DNA of 64,000 nt from Pseudodesulfovibrio tunisiensis (GTDB lineage Bacteria; Desulfobacterota; Desulfovibrionia; Desulfovibrionales; Desulfovibrionaceae): NCBI RefSeq assembly GCF_022809775.1, contig NZ_CP094380.1, positions 3,199,501 through 3,263,500 on the forward strand. The letters run 5' to 3'. Below the pieces are notes generated by a model. The model was not told the origin of the DNA and did no database searches. It saw only the letters and a program-made list of their open reading frames with translations. The translations under genes were made by a program, and so were the position numbers. Below are positions 18,330 through 30,062 of this stretch, in pieces (the first letter of the stretch is position 1; each line of letters opens with the position of its first letter).

Positions 18330-19121
18330 ATGGAACTGGAATGGGTGATAAAACCCCTGCATACGCACGAGGAACTGGAGCGGGTCGTGGAAATCCAGAA
18401 AATAGTCTGGGGACTGGACGGCGGCGGCGCAACCTCGCCGATCAGCCTGAGGGCCTGGGCCATGGACATCCCGGAAACATCCGTGCTGCTGGGCGCGTTT
18501 CTGGAAGAGGAGATGGTGGCGTTCGTGCTGTTTCTGCCCACTCTCACGCCGAAGACCGCGTACGGCCACATGCTTGGCGTGCTGGAGCCGTACCGGGATT
18601 CGGGCATCGGCATGTCCCTGCTCATGGCCGTGCGCGATCGGCTCGTGGAATGCGGGATCACGTACTGCCACTGGACCTACGAACCGCTGGAAAGCCGCAA
18701 TGCGCACATGTACCTGAATCGCATGGGCGGAAGGGCGGTTTCGTATCAGACCGGGTATTACAACGTGGATTGCGACATGCACCGGGGCCTGCCGCTGGAT
18801 CGGTTCGTGACACTGGTGGACCTGTGCGCGTCGGAGACCACGAGCGGTTTTCAGACCCTGGACGATGCCCTGTGCCGATATCCTTTGGCCGGGCCGGAAT
18901 TCATGCCGGATTCCCCGGTCGTGCTGGTGCCCATTCCCGGGGATCTGGACAGCCTCAAGCTCAGTGACATGGAGGCGGCCTATCAGGCCCGCATGACAAC
19001 CCGGGCCGTGTTTCTGGAATATCTGAACAACCGGGGCTACGTGGCCGAACGGCTGGTATCCGGCAAGACGGAAGGTCGCCGCATGAGCTGCTACGTGCTG
19101 GAAAAGGGGAGGGCCGCATGA
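18330..19121 (+). CDS. GNAT-family acetyltransferase-like protein
   Basis: This 263-residue protein has GNAT fold signs in the first 150 residues: VAFVLFLPTL (strand 4), the acetyl-CoA loop region LEPYRDSGIGMSLLMAVRDR, and the NAHMYLNRMGGRAV turn. The last 100 residues have no clear match. The first 160 residues resemble a group of predicted acetyltransferases of unknown substrate. ATG 18330 follows GGAGGAAG. The stop overlaps the aminotransferase ATG by four bases, so translation is probably coupled and the two may act on the same metabolite. Confidence 0.75.
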   Translation: MELEWVIKPLHTHEELERVVEIQKIVWGLDGGGATSPISLRAWAMDIPETSVLLGAFLEEEMVAFVLFLPTLTPKTAYGHMLGVLEPYRDSGIGMSLLMAVRDRLVECGITYCHWTYEPLESRNAHMYLNRMGGRAVSYQTGYYNVDCDMHRGLPLDRFVTLVDLCASETTSGFQTLDDALCRYPLAGPEFMPDSPVVLVPIPGDLDSLKLSDMEAAYQARMTTRAVFLEYLNNRGYVAERLVSGKTEGRRMSCYVLEKGRAA

Positions 19122-20380
19122 GCTGGGACAACTGCCTTTCCTGCCTGACGCGGGACGCACTGTCCTTTGCTTCGGGCGACTATGTGAGCAAGGAGCACGA
19201 CGAGCTGGCCTTCATTGCGGACCTGCGTGTGCAGCATGGTCTGGAGCGGGTGTATCGATTCGACATCGGCAAGAACACGGACGGGTGTCCGCCTCTGGTT
19301 CAGGATGTGCTGCGTCTGGACGCGCTGCCTGATCTGGTTGCCGCGAACATGACCGAGTACCCGGACAACCAATACGGCCTGCTCAAGAAGCAGCTTTCCC
19401 GGAAGTTCAATCTGCCGCCGGAATGGTTCGTGATGAGCGCGGGATTGGAGCCCATGATCGACCACATTGCCCGGGCCGTGCTCGACCCCTGTGATGCCTG
19501 CCTGATTCCGGTGCCGAATTTCTCGGTGTTCGAGGACATGTCGCGCCGGGCCGGAGCCGAGATTCACGTGGTCCATCTGGATGGGCATCACTACCGCTGG
19601 AACCGGAGCGTGACCAGGGAGATGATCGATCGCATCCGCAGTCGGGAACCCAAGCTGGCGTGGATCAGCAACCCGGTCAATCCCACGGGCCAGTTCATCG
19701 ATCCGGCGGATATCGAACTGGTTTCGGATGCCTGCGCCCGGAGCGGCACGGCTCTGGTTGTGGACGAGGCCTATGGCGAATACACGGACGCCCCTTCCGG
19801 CGTGCGCAGCGCGGCCCGGCTCGTGCCCGACCATCCGCATCTCATGGTGCTTCGCACCTTTTCCAAGATGTACGCCCTGCCCGGCGTGCGGGTGGGGTAC
19901 ATGATGTGCTCCGGCAGGGAGCTGCGCAACGCGGTGCTGCTGTATCGGCCCACGTTTCCGTTTTCGTGGGTGTCCCTGTACATGGCCCAGCTCGCCCTGC
20001 TCAGTCGCAGCCACGTGAACCGGGCAAGGGTGGAGGTGGAACGGCGGCGGTCCGCACTGGTTCGCGGTCTGCGTCTCATCCCCGGGTTCGAGACCGTGCC
20101 TTCGGATTCGAACACGCTCATGGTTCGGCATCAGTGGCTGACCGCGGCCCAGTTGCACGCGGCCCTGGCTCGGCGGGGCATGCTCACCGCGAATCTGGAC
20201 AATGTGCGCGGGATTCAGGGCATGCGCTACCTGCGCCTGACCGTACGCTGCACTGCGGACAACGACAGGTTCCTGGCCGCGTGCCGGGACATTCATCAGG
20301 GCATTTGCCAGCCGCAGCCGCCCGGAGTAGAATCCGCGCGTCATGACGAACAAATGCGTGCTGTGCGGGAAATGTCTTGA
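19118..20380 (+). CDS. class I/II PLP-dependent aminotransferase (HisC/CobD-like)
   Basis: This 420-residue fold-type I enzyme shows NPVNPTGQFI (about 185), VVDEAYGEYTD with the PLP-contacting Asp, and TFSKMYALPGVRVGY with the Schiff-base Lys. The overall pattern is closest to histidinol-phosphate aminotransferase or threonine-phosphate decarboxylase relatives, but the extra Cys-containing 45-residue N-terminus (MSWDNCLSCLTRDAL) argues against plain HisC. Substrate is unknown. It overlaps the GNAT gene by four bases and the iron-sulfur gene by 38 bases, giving a compact three-gene unit. Confidence 0.78.
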   Translation: MSWDNCLSCLTRDALSFASGDYVSKEHDELAFIADLRVQHGLERVYRFDIGKNTDGCPPLVQDVLRLDALPDLVAANMTEYPDNQYGLLKKQLSRKFNLPPEWFVMSAGLEPMIDHIARAVLDPCDACLIPVPNFSVFEDMSRRAGAEIHVVHLDGHHYRWNRSVTREMIDRIRSREPKLAWISNPVNPTGQFIDPADIELVSDACARSGTALVVDEAYGEYTDAPSGVRSAARLVPDHPHLMVLRTFSKMYALPGVRVGYMMCSGRELRNAVLLYRPTFPFSWVSLYMAQLALLSRSHVNRARVEVERRRSALVRGLRLIPGFETVPSDSNTLMVRHQWLTAAQLHAALARRGMLTANLDNVRGIQGMRYLRLTVRCTADNDRFLAACRDIHQGICQPQPPGVESARHDEQMRAVREMS

Positions 20381-21467
20381 AGTCTGTCCGCTGTTGCGGA
20401 CAACGGCCCGGGAGGAACTCTCGCCTCGGGCCAAGGCGGATTTGGCCGCCCTGCTGGATGACCCGGCCGAACTGAGCCGCGAGGCGGTTTCGCGCCTTGC
20501 CGGGCTGTGTCTCGGGTGCGGCCGTTGCCGCGAGAAGTGCCCGCAGGACGTGGACGTGCCCGGTCTGGTGGCCGGGTTGCGCGCCGCGCATCCCGGATTC
20601 CGGTCCAAGGTGTGGAAGGAGTGGCTTTCCCGGGCGCGCACGCTCTGGCCTCTGGCCGGGAAAGGCGCGCCTCTGGTGCCCGAGTCCCTGTTTCCCGAAC
20701 GGTTCGGGAATCTGCTCAGGCTGGCCGCCGGAATGCGAGCGGATGCGGCTCTTGCGCCGTGCGTGCAGGTGCGCACTTGGCCTGCCACCTGTCGGGGCGA
20801 GGCCCTGCTGCTCTTTGCCGGATGCATGGCCGAGCACGTTCGCCCGGAGTGGCGCAAAACCGCCGAGGCCGTGCTGGAGGGATTGGGCGCGAGCGTGATT
20901 CCCGCGGAGTTTTCCTGTTGCGGTTCCGGGCTGGATTGCGCCGGATTTGCGGATGATGCCGAATCTCTGGCCCGGATCAATGTCGAGGTCTGGCGCAAGG
21001 CCGGAAAGCCGCGCATTGCCGTGTTCTGCGCCTCCTGTCTGGATCATCTGCGCCGCTACGTGTCCGTGTTCGATTCCCCGGAAGAGGAAGGAGAGTGGCG
21101 CGATTCGCTTGTTGCCCTGTCCTCGCTGCTGGACGGGGCGGAATTCGCGCTGCTGCCCGGGGCGCCCGGGCGCGTCGGCTATCATCATCCCTGCCACATG
21201 CATGGCGTCGACCCGGACGCCGCTCTGATGTCGGCCATGTTCGGTCCTGCGCTGGTCGCGGCCACGAAGCGGGAATGCTGCGGCTTCGGCGGCATCATGC
21301 AGCTCTGCGCCCCGGAACTGTCCGCGACCGTGAACCGGGAGTGCCTGCATCATCTGGAAGGTGCGGACATTGTGCTGACCGGATGCTCGGCCTGCGTCAT
21401 GCAGCTTGCGGCCACGGTTCCGGAAAACGTCCGGGCGGGGCACTGGCTCGAAGCCTTGTCCGTGTGA
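20343..21467 (+). CDS. (Fe-S)-binding protein of the GlcF/LutA/HdrD type
   Basis: This 374-residue cytoplasmic electron carrier has two N-terminal [4Fe-4S] motifs, CVLCGKCLEVCP (residues 5-16) and CLGCGRCREKCP (near 58-69), followed by two cysteine-rich CCG-type domains (FSCCGSGLDC near 185 and ECCGFGG near 312). Such proteins serve as the iron-sulfur partner of FAD-linked 2-hydroxyacid dehydrogenases. A suitable FAD subunit lies 4 kb downstream (25461-26852) but not in the same operon. Its direct neighbours are an aminotransferase and a GNAT protein, with a 38-base overlap. Whether it serves lactate/glycolate oxidation or the upstream enzymes is open. Confidence 0.8.
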   Translation: MTNKCVLCGKCLEVCPLLRTTAREELSPRAKADLAALLDDPAELSREAVSRLAGLCLGCGRCREKCPQDVDVPGLVAGLRAAHPGFRSKVWKEWLSRARTLWPLAGKGAPLVPESLFPERFGNLLRLAAGMRADAALAPCVQVRTWPATCRGEALLLFAGCMAEHVRPEWRKTAEAVLEGLGASVIPAEFSCCGSGLDCAGFADDAESLARINVEVWRKAGKPRIAVFCASCLDHLRRYVSVFDSPEEEGEWRDSLVALSSLLDGAEFALLPGAPGRVGYHHPCHMHGVDPDAALMSAMFGPALVAATKRECCGFGGIMQLCAPELSATVNRECLHHLEGADIVLTGCSACVMQLAATVPENVRAGHWLEALSV

Positions 21468-21601
21468 TGGAACCGGAACGGACGGAAATCGGACCGCACT
21501 CCCGATCCTGGTCTGTCGTGCGGTTTTCCGCGTTTTACTGAATTTCGGGTTTGTGGTATCCGGGGAGGCCGGGTTCGGCGGGTGCTGCCAAGCCTTTTGC
21601 A

Positions 21602-21629
21602 TTGACAACGCGGCCAGAGGTCATATCTA
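21602..21629 (+). promoter_or_regulatory. probable sigma-70-type promoter for secA
   Basis: A perfect TTGACA is followed 16 bases later by TATCTA, about 87 bases before the secA start codon. No other good candidate was seen in the 248-base gap. Confidence 0.5.
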
Positions 21630-21715
21630 CCGGAGGGCTGCGCCGGACGCCCTGTTTCACCCCGGGCACGCAGCATGCAATCACAGGATATCATCCTTTC
21701 AGGAGACCATACATA

Positions 21716-24256
<2,541 letters not shown>

Positions 24257-24276
24257 CCAGGATGTCTGTGAATCAA

Positions 24277-24308
24277 GCGCCCCGGCCTTTTGGTTGGGGC
24301 GTTTTTTT
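24277..24308 (+). terminator. Rho-independent terminator after secA
   Basis: CGCCCC and GGGGCG arms enclose a 12-base loop and are followed by a run of seven T. Confidence 0.8.
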
Positions 24309-24378
24309 CCTGAATACGGACACGGTTGAGCCGTTTTTTCGCGTTGCCTTCCCTGCGTCCGCCTGCTACTTCCGCTCC

Positions 24379-24858
24379 ATGAAAAAACAACACCGTATCC
24401 GTGTTTCCATCTGGATGTGCGCGTGTCTGGTCCTGCTCATGGCCGCTCCGGCCATGGCCGAGACCATCGGCACGGTGGACACCGTGTTTCACATGTTTTC
24501 CCGGGATGACGACATCATTGTCGAGGCCTTTGACGACCCGGACATTCCGGGTGTGACCTGCTATCTGAGCCGTGCGCGCAAGGGCGGCATCAAGGGCATG
24601 GTCGGCGTGGCCGAGGACCCGTCCGACGCATCCATCGAATGCGTGCGCACCGGGCACATCGTTCTGCCGGAGGCCGTGAAGAGCGGAAGCAAGAACGGGG
24701 TTCGCGTCTTCAAGAAGGGCACCTCCCTGATCTTCAAGTCCATGCAGGTGGTCCGGTTCTACGACAGCAAGCGCAACGTGCTCATCTATCTCGTGTACAG
24801 CGACCGCATGGTCGAGGGATCGCCCAAGAACAGCGTGTCCTGCGTGCGGGTGGAATAG
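24379..24858 (+). CDS. creA: CreA family secreted protein
   Basis: This 159-residue protein has a Sec signal peptide (about residues 1-27, ending AAPAMA) and the CreA pattern: [42 protein letters not shown] and a C-terminal VSCVRV. Paired cysteines suggest disulfides in the periplasm. The role of CreA is not established. It stands alone between secA and smpB with no obvious Shine-Dalgarno sequence. Confidence 0.85.
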   Translation: MKKQHRIRVSIWMCACLVLLMAAPAMAETIGTVDTVFHMFSRDDDIIVEAFDDPDIPGVTCYLSRARKGGIKGMVGVAEDPSDASIECVRTGHIVLPEAVKSGSKNGVRVFKKGTSLIFKSMQVVRFYDSKRNVLIYLVYSDRMVEGSPKNSVSCVRVE

Positions 24859-24939
24859 CGTCCGGCTTGCCTGGACCGCGCATCACTGGTACACGAGGAT
24901 TTCCGGAGATTCCGGGAACATCTGCAATCGGATCGAATC

Positions 24940-25416
24940 ATGGCCAAGAAAAAGAAGAAAGTATCGTCCAACACCATTGCCGTGAACAAGCAGGCCCGCC
25001 GCCTGTACGAGTTCGTGGAGACCCTTGAAGCCGGCATTTCCCTTGTGGGCAGCGAGGTCAAGTCCCTGCGTCTCGGCGCGGTGAACATCAAGGACGGCTA
25101 TGTCCGGTTCAAGGACGGGCAGGCCTTTCTGGTGGGCGTGCACATTGCGCCCTATGAAAAGACCGGCATCTACGACCAGCACGACCCGGAACGGCCCAGA
25201 CGGCTGCTCCTGCACAAGCGCGAGATCGCCATGCTTGCCGCCAAGGTGGAACAGCGCGGCCTGACCGTGATCCCCACCAAGCTCTATTTCGCGCGTGGCC
25301 GCGTCAAGGTGCAGATTGCCCTTGGCAAGGGCAAGAACGTGCATTCCAAGAAGCAGGACATCAAGGACCGGGATATCGCCCGGGACACGGCCCGCCAGCT
25401 CGCCGCCTACAAGTAG
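24940..25416 (+). CDS. smpB: SsrA-binding protein SmpB
   Basis: This 158-residue protein brings tmRNA to stalled ribosomes. Recognisable parts are the Lys-rich start followed by [15 protein letters not shown], the GSEVKSLR motif, and the basic C-terminal tail [19 protein letters not shown] that follows the mRNA channel. No tmRNA gene was found in the window. Confidence 0.95.
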   Translation: MAKKKKKVSSNTIAVNKQARRLYEFVETLEAGISLVGSEVKSLRLGAVNIKDGYVRFKDGQAFLVGVHIAPYEKTGIYDQHDPERPRRLLLHKREIAMLAAKVEQRGLTVIPTKLYFARGRVKVQIALGKGKNVHSKKQDIKDRDIARDTARQLAAYK

Positions 25417-25460
25417 GCAACTCCATTGACACTCCCGGGCGCGGGCCGTACCTTTTCGGC

Positions 25461-26852
25461 ATGACCGGATATGCCCGCAAACTCACCCGCGCCCATCGAT
25501 CCTTTCTCAGGGACCTGTTTCCCGGTGAAGGCTGCGTGCTTTCGCCCGAGGAACTGGCCGTGTTCTCTGCCGACGCCAGTCGGGAACGGGCCATGCCGTG
25601 GGCCGTGGTGCGTCCGGAAAACGAGGAGCAGATGCAGGAATTCCTGCGCTGGGCCGATGCCGAACGCATGCCCGTGTACCCGCGCGCCCGGGCCACGGGA
25701 AGAGTGGGCAATGCCGTGCCCGTGCATGGCGGAGTGGTTGTTTCCACCCTGCGCATGAATCGCATTCTGGACATTTCCCCTGACGATTTCGTGGCCGTGG
25801 CCCAGCCCGGCGTGGTGACAGGCGACCTTCGAGCCGCGTGTGCCGCACAAGATCTGCTGTATCCGCCGGACCCGGCCAGCGTGAACTATTCCACCATTGG
25901 CGGCAATGTCTCCACCTGCGCGGGCGGCATGCGCGCCGTGAAGTACGGCGTGACCCGTGACTGGGTGCTCGGACTCAGGGCCGTGCTGCCCGGCGGAAAA
26001 ATCATCGCCCCGGGCGGTCGCAGTCACAAGAACGTGGTCGGGCTGGACCTGATCCGGCTTTTCGTGGGCAGTGCTGGCAAGCTGGGCCTGCTTTCCGAAG
26101 TCACGCTCAAGCTTGTGCCCCTGCCCGAGACCACGGCGTCCGTGCTGGCCGGATATCCGGACCTGCGTTCCGCCCTGAACGGGGCCGGAGCCGTGTTCCG
26201 GGCCGGAATTCTGCCTGCTGCCTGCGAATTCATGGATGCCGGAACCATCCGCGCGGTACGTGCGGTCATGCCGGACGTGCCTCTTTCCCCGGATTGCGCC
26301 GCAGCCCTGCTGTTCATGGTGGACGGCACCGAACAGGGCGTAGCCGCGGAGCTGGAACGACTGCGCTCCGTTGCCGCCGAATCCGGGGCCGTGTCCCTCG
26401 AATCCGGACAGGGCGAGCAGGAGGAAATCCTGTGGGAGGCGCGTCGGACAATCTCTCCGGCAGCGCATCATCTGGCCCCGAACAAGCTGGCCGAGGACAT
26501 TGCCGTGCCGCGTTCCCGCGTGCCCGAGGCCGTGGAAGGGTGTCATGCCCTTGGCGACCGTCACGGCCTGACCGTCATGTGCTTCGGCCATCTGGGCGAC
26601 GGCAACATTCACGTCAACATTCTGCACGATGCCACCATTCCGGGGCAGACCGAGTCCGCGCACAAGGCCAAGGAAGCCGTGTTTCGGCTCGCCCTGTCCC
26701 TTGGCGGTACCATTTCCGGCGAGCACGGCACCGGCTTGACCAAAAAGGATTTCGTGGTCGAGCAGCTTCCCCCGGAACAGATCGCGCTCATGCAATCCAT
26801 CAGGCGCGTGTTTGATCCTCACGTAATCATGAATCCCGGCAAAGCCTTCTAG
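25461..26852 (+). CDS. FAD-linked 2-hydroxyacid oxidoreductase (GlcD/D-lactate dehydrogenase family)
   Basis: This 463-residue flavoprotein has an FAD-binding PCMH domain (YPRARATGRVG, then PDPASVNYSTIGGNVSTCAGG near 145) and a C-terminal FAD-oxidase domain ending in the typical HLGDGNIHVNI, GTISGEHGTGL and MNPGKAF motifs. Members oxidise D-lactate, glycolate or similar acids, passing electrons to an iron-sulfur partner. The separate (Fe-S) protein at 20343-21467 could be that partner, but they are 4 kb apart. It starts 44 bases after smpB without a clear ribosome-binding site. D-lactate is the likeliest substrate in a Desulfovibrio-type cell, by inference only. Confidence 0.85.
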   Translation: MTGYARKLTRAHRSFLRDLFPGEGCVLSPEELAVFSADASRERAMPWAVVRPENEEQMQEFLRWADAERMPVYPRARATGRVGNAVPVHGGVVVSTLRMNRILDISPDDFVAVAQPGVVTGDLRAACAAQDLLYPPDPASVNYSTIGGNVSTCAGGMRAVKYGVTRDWVLGLRAVLPGGKIIAPGGRSHKNVVGLDLIRLFVGSAGKLGLLSEVTLKLVPLPETTASVLAGYPDLRSALNGAGAVFRAGILPAACEFMDAGTIRAVRAVMPDVPLSPDCAAALLFMVDGTEQGVAAELERLRSVAAESGAVSLESGQGEQEEILWEARRTISPAAHHLAPNKLAEDIAVPRSRVPEAVEGCHALGDRHGLTVMCFGHLGDGNIHVNILHDATIPGQTESAHKAKEAVFRLALSLGGTISGEHGTGLTKKDFVVEQLPPEQIALMQSIRRVFDPHVIMNPGKAF

Positions 26853-26854
26853 GA

Positions 26855-26959
26855 CGGGCGATAAGGGGCCGATAGCTGCGTTGCTGCGGAAAATGCAGCC
26901 CCTCGCGTATGAGGAATACGCGTCGGCCCTGCATTTCCCTTGTGCCTTGCTCTCGCCCC
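26855..26959. repeat. long imperfect inverted repeat in the intergenic region
   Basis: Roughly 105 bases fold back on themselves. The outer ends are GGGCGA and TCGCCC, the middle arms GGAAAATGCAG and CTGCATTTCCC, and the centre CGCGTAT-GAGGA-ATACGCG. There is no T-run, so a simple terminator is unlikely. It looks like a REP-like or other structured intergenic element. Only one copy is seen in this window. Confidence 0.55.
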
Positions 26960-27065
26960 CTTCGTTCTCCAATGAGATTGTTTTTTCCTGACTTGGCATT
27001 TTGTTGTGAAAGGCTGTATTGGTTGATGAGTTGAAAAACGACAACCATGCCTTGCGAGGATTGCC

Positions 27066-28808
27066 ATGACAAAAACGATTCATCCGTTTGTTCATGAGGC
27101 GGCCGAGGAAGCGCGGAAGGGCGGTATCTCCCGCCGGGATTTCTTTCGATATGCAGCGTGTTTCGGCGTGTCCGCATTGGGAGCGGGCAGGCTCATCGGG
27201 CTGGCCGGGGCGGAGCTGGCTCTGGCGGCCGACCCGGATTGGCCTGATCTGGAAAAGGAAAGTCCGTTCGAGATCAAGAATCTGCTCATCCGGAAGGCCA
27301 AGGATGCGTGCGCCGAGTCCGGGTGCCAGATCATCAATGCCGGACGCGGCAATCCGGATTTTCTGAATACCACGGTGCGCAAGGCTTTGGCTCTGCTCAC
27401 CCTGTTTGCGGCCACGGCTGCGGAAAGGCATTCGTCCATAAGGGACGTGGGCTTCCGCCGGCTGGACGGCATGGCAAAGGAGTTCGATGCATTTCTGGTC
27501 GAACACAAGGCGCACCCGGGCGCGGCGTTTCTGAGTGAAGCCCTGCATTATGCGGAAACGCAGCTGGGCATGAAGCCGGATCAGGTCGTGTTCGAGCTGG
27601 TCGACGGGATGCAGGGCGATTTCTATCCGGACCCGCCGCGCATCTTCCCGGTGACCGAAGCCATCGTGAACCGCTATCTGGACCGGGTGGTGTTCACCAA
27701 TGATCCGCCAAAGGGCAGGTTCAATCTGTTCGCCACAGAGGGCGCGACCGCAGCCATGATCTACATCTTCAACTCCCTGAAGGAGAACATGGTGCTCCGG
27801 GAAGGAGACAAGGTCGCCATCATCACGCCGATTTTTTCTCCCTATCTGGAGATTCCCGCACTGGCCGACTACGGGCTCAAGCCCATCTACATTCAGGGCG
27901 ATGAAAACATGGGCTGGCAGGTGCCGGACTCCGAGGTTGCCAAGCTGCGCGACCCGCAGGTCAAGGCCCTGTACATGGTCAATCCCACCAATCCGACCTC
28001 GGTTTCCCTGAGCGCGGACACGGTGAAACGCATGGCCGACACCATTCGGAAAAACAATCCGAACATGGTCATCATCTCGGACACGGTGTACGCGAGCTTC
28101 GTGGATTCCTTCCACACCTTTGGCAAGCTTCTGCCCGAGAACATTCTGGGCGTGTACTCCTATTCCAAGTATTTCGGCGTGACCGGCTGGCGGCTCGGCG
28201 TGGTCATGGTGCACGAGAACTGCGTGGTGGATCGCATCATTAAAAAGCTGTCCAAGTCCGAACAGGCGCGGCTGGACAGGCGGTACCGGCTGGTTTCCAC
28301 CAGGCCCGGGGATATTCCGTTTCACGATCGGCTGGAGATCGACAGTCGGCAGGTGGCGCTGGCGCATACCGGCGGGCTGTCCGGTCCGCAGCAGGCGGCC
28401 ATGTGCCTGTTTTCCCTGTTCGAATTGCTGGACAAGTCGTACGTGTACAAGAAATCCATCATGACCGTGCTGAAAAAGCGGTGGGCCGCGCTGTTCAAGG
28501 CGCTGAACCTGCCCGAGCCGGACGGAGCCGGGCTGACCCGGTACTATGCGCTCATCGATTTGAAGATGCTGGCGGAAAAGATGCACGGCAAGGGATTCGC
28601 GGACAAGCTGGTCAAGCGGCATGCGCTGGAATTCCTGTTCCGGCTGGCCGAGCAGTATCACACGGTCTGCCTGCCCGGGGCCGGATTCGCCGGGCCGGAC
28701 TGGTCCCTGCGCGTGGCCTTGGCCAACATTCGCGAGCCGGACTGCATGGACATCGGCGCGAACATTCTCGCGGTGATGGACGGATATTACAAGGAACTCG
28801 GCGGATAG
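27066..28808 (+). CDS. aspD: aspartate 4-decarboxylase (bifunctional aspartate aminotransferase/decarboxylase) with Tat-like N-terminus
   Basis: This 580-residue fold-type I PLP enzyme converts L-aspartate to L-alanine and CO2. The family pattern is clear: NAGRGNPDFLNTTVRKA (after residue 90), FATEGATAAMIYIFNS, NPTNPTSVSLS and YSYSKYFGVTGWRLG with the PLP Lys. It is about 45 residues longer than usual because of an N-terminal segment with SRRDFFRYA (Arg23-Arg24), a hydrophobic stretch and an ALA-A cleavage-like site near residue 55. That is the form of a twin-arginine export signal and would place a folded PLP enzyme in the periplasm. It stands alone, after a structured intergenic element and before a terminator. 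Confidence 0.85.
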   Translation: MTKTIHPFVHEAAEEARKGGISRRDFFRYAACFGVSALGAGRLIGLAGAELALAADPDWPDLEKESPFEIKNLLIRKAKDACAESGCQIINAGRGNPDFLNTTVRKALALLTLFAATAAERHSSIRDVGFRRLDGMAKEFDAFLVEHKAHPGAAFLSEALHYAETQLGMKPDQVVFELVDGMQGDFYPDPPRIFPVTEAIVNRYLDRVVFTNDPPKGRFNLFATEGATAAMIYIFNSLKENMVLREGDKVAIITPIFSPYLEIPALADYGLKPIYIQGDENMGWQVPDSEVAKLRDPQVKALYMVNPTNPTSVSLSADTVKRMADTIRKNNPNMVIISDTVYASFVDSFHTFGKLLPENILGVYSYSKYFGVTGWRLGVVMVHENCVVDRIIKKLSKSEQARLDRRYRLVSTRPGDIPFHDRLEIDSRQVALAHTGGLSGPQQAAMCLFSLFELLDKSYVYKKSIMTVLKKRWAALFKALNLPEPDGAGLTRYYALIDLKMLAEKMHGKGFADKLVKRHALEFLFRLAEQYHTVCLPGAGFAGPDWSLRVALANIREPDCMDIGANILAVMDGYYKELGG

Positions 28809-28829
28809 GTCCGCACAGACATCAAACGG

Positions 28830-28860
28830 AAAGCCGTCCCGGGGTGCCGGGACGGCTTTT
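28830..28860. terminator. bidirectional terminator between aspD and the EamA transporter gene
   Basis: AAAGCCGTCCCGG and CCGGGACGGCTTT arms enclose a four-base loop with A/T flanks on both sides, so it serves the two convergent genes. Confidence 0.9.
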
Positions 28861-28871
28861 GCTGTTTCGGA

Positions 28872-29768
28872 TCAGGATTCCGCAGGTCGGGGCACGGCGG
28901 TCTTGTGGTTGGTGAGCCAGACGCCGAACAGGACCATGCCGCCGCCCGTGAGCAGTGACGGGCTGGGCGGTTCGTCCAGCAGAAGAAAGGCCAGACATAC
29001 GGCCACTACCGGCACGATGTTGATGAAGGTCCCGGCTCGTGACGGTCCGATGGCGCGCACTCCCTCGTAGAACCAGCAGAAGGCGAAGGCCGTGCCGAAG
29101 ATGCCGATGAATGCGGCATTGCTCCACGAAAGCACGGTCAGGTCGCCGACCTGGGACGCGAATCCGGTTGCCAGTGCAAAGGGGACGAACATGAGCGAAC
29201 CGAGGATGCAGGCCCATGTCACCGTGGACAGGGGAGACATGCGTTGCATGACCGGAACCCCGGCAATGGTGTACGCGGCCAGACTGAGCACGCAGCCGAA
29301 CAGGTACAGGTCGCCGATGCCGAGCCCACCGTTGAGCAGGGCTGCGGGATTACCGCCGGACACGATGAGCAGCACCCCGCAGAACGCGCACATGATGCCC
29401 AGAACGCGGGATGCGGTGAACCGTTCGCGCTGGACCAGCCCGGTGTAGAGCGAAACCACGGACGGCAGGGCGGCCACGATGAGCGCGGCACGACCAGCGG
29501 GCAGGACCTTGACGCCTGCAAAGAAGAACGCGTTGTTGCCGAAAATGCCGGTCAGAGCGAGAAACAGGACCGGGACGAGATTGGCGCGGTCAAGCCGGGG
29601 AAGTCGTTTTTCCGCCAGCATGGTCATGATGACCAGACAGATCGACGCGCTGGAGAACCGGAGCAGGGCAGCGGAGAACGGGGACAGATGCTGCGCCAGT
29701 TCCTTGCCCGCAACCCAGGTGCCGCCCCAGAAGCACATGCAGGCAACGAGTTTGAGATAGATGCCCAT
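28872..29768 (-). CDS. EamA/DMT-superfamily transporter
   Basis: This 298-residue protein has about ten hydrophobic helices in two EamA repeats, with FWGGTWVAGKELAQHLSPF at the start and LLLDEPPSPSLLTGGGMVLFG near the end. It is an inner-membrane metabolite exporter or importer whose substrate cannot be inferred. ATG 29768 is chosen because AGAGGG precedes it and the protein begins directly with TM1; the longer open frame lacks a ribosome-binding site. Confidence 0.82.
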   Translation of the reverse strand: MGIYLKLVACMCFWGGTWVAGKELAQHLSPFSAALLRFSSASICLVIMTMLAEKRLPRLDRANLVPVLFLALTGIFGNNAFFFAGVKVLPAGRAALIVAALPSVVSLYTGLVQRERFTASRVLGIMCAFCGVLLIVSGGNPAALLNGGLGIGDLYLFGCVLSLAAYTIAGVPVMQRMSPLSTVTWACILGSLMFVPFALATGFASQVGDLTVLSWSNAAFIGIFGTAFAFCWFYEGVRAIGPSRAGTFINIVPVVAVCLAFLLLDEPPSPSLLTGGGMVLFGVWLTNHKTAVPRPAES

Positions 29769-30062
29769 GATGAATTCCCTCTTCCGCAGGACTGCCCGAC
29801 CCGTCGGACAGGTGCCGGGAACGCCGAGCTCCCCGCCTTGGTTGCACACGCCTTGGCTGCGGAATTTCGTTCACGGCATACGGGTCGATGCAAAGCCGCC
29901 TGCATTGTTTCAATGGGCCGCAAATATGGAACAGACGTATAGTGGCATTGAAATGGAAACGGTGTCAAACACGCTTTTCATTTTCACGGGTTCTTGACGC
30001 ACGGTTTGCCGGGTACTTAGAACGGAAGACATGCTGTGGTTGCGGAATGGAAGGAGGACGGC

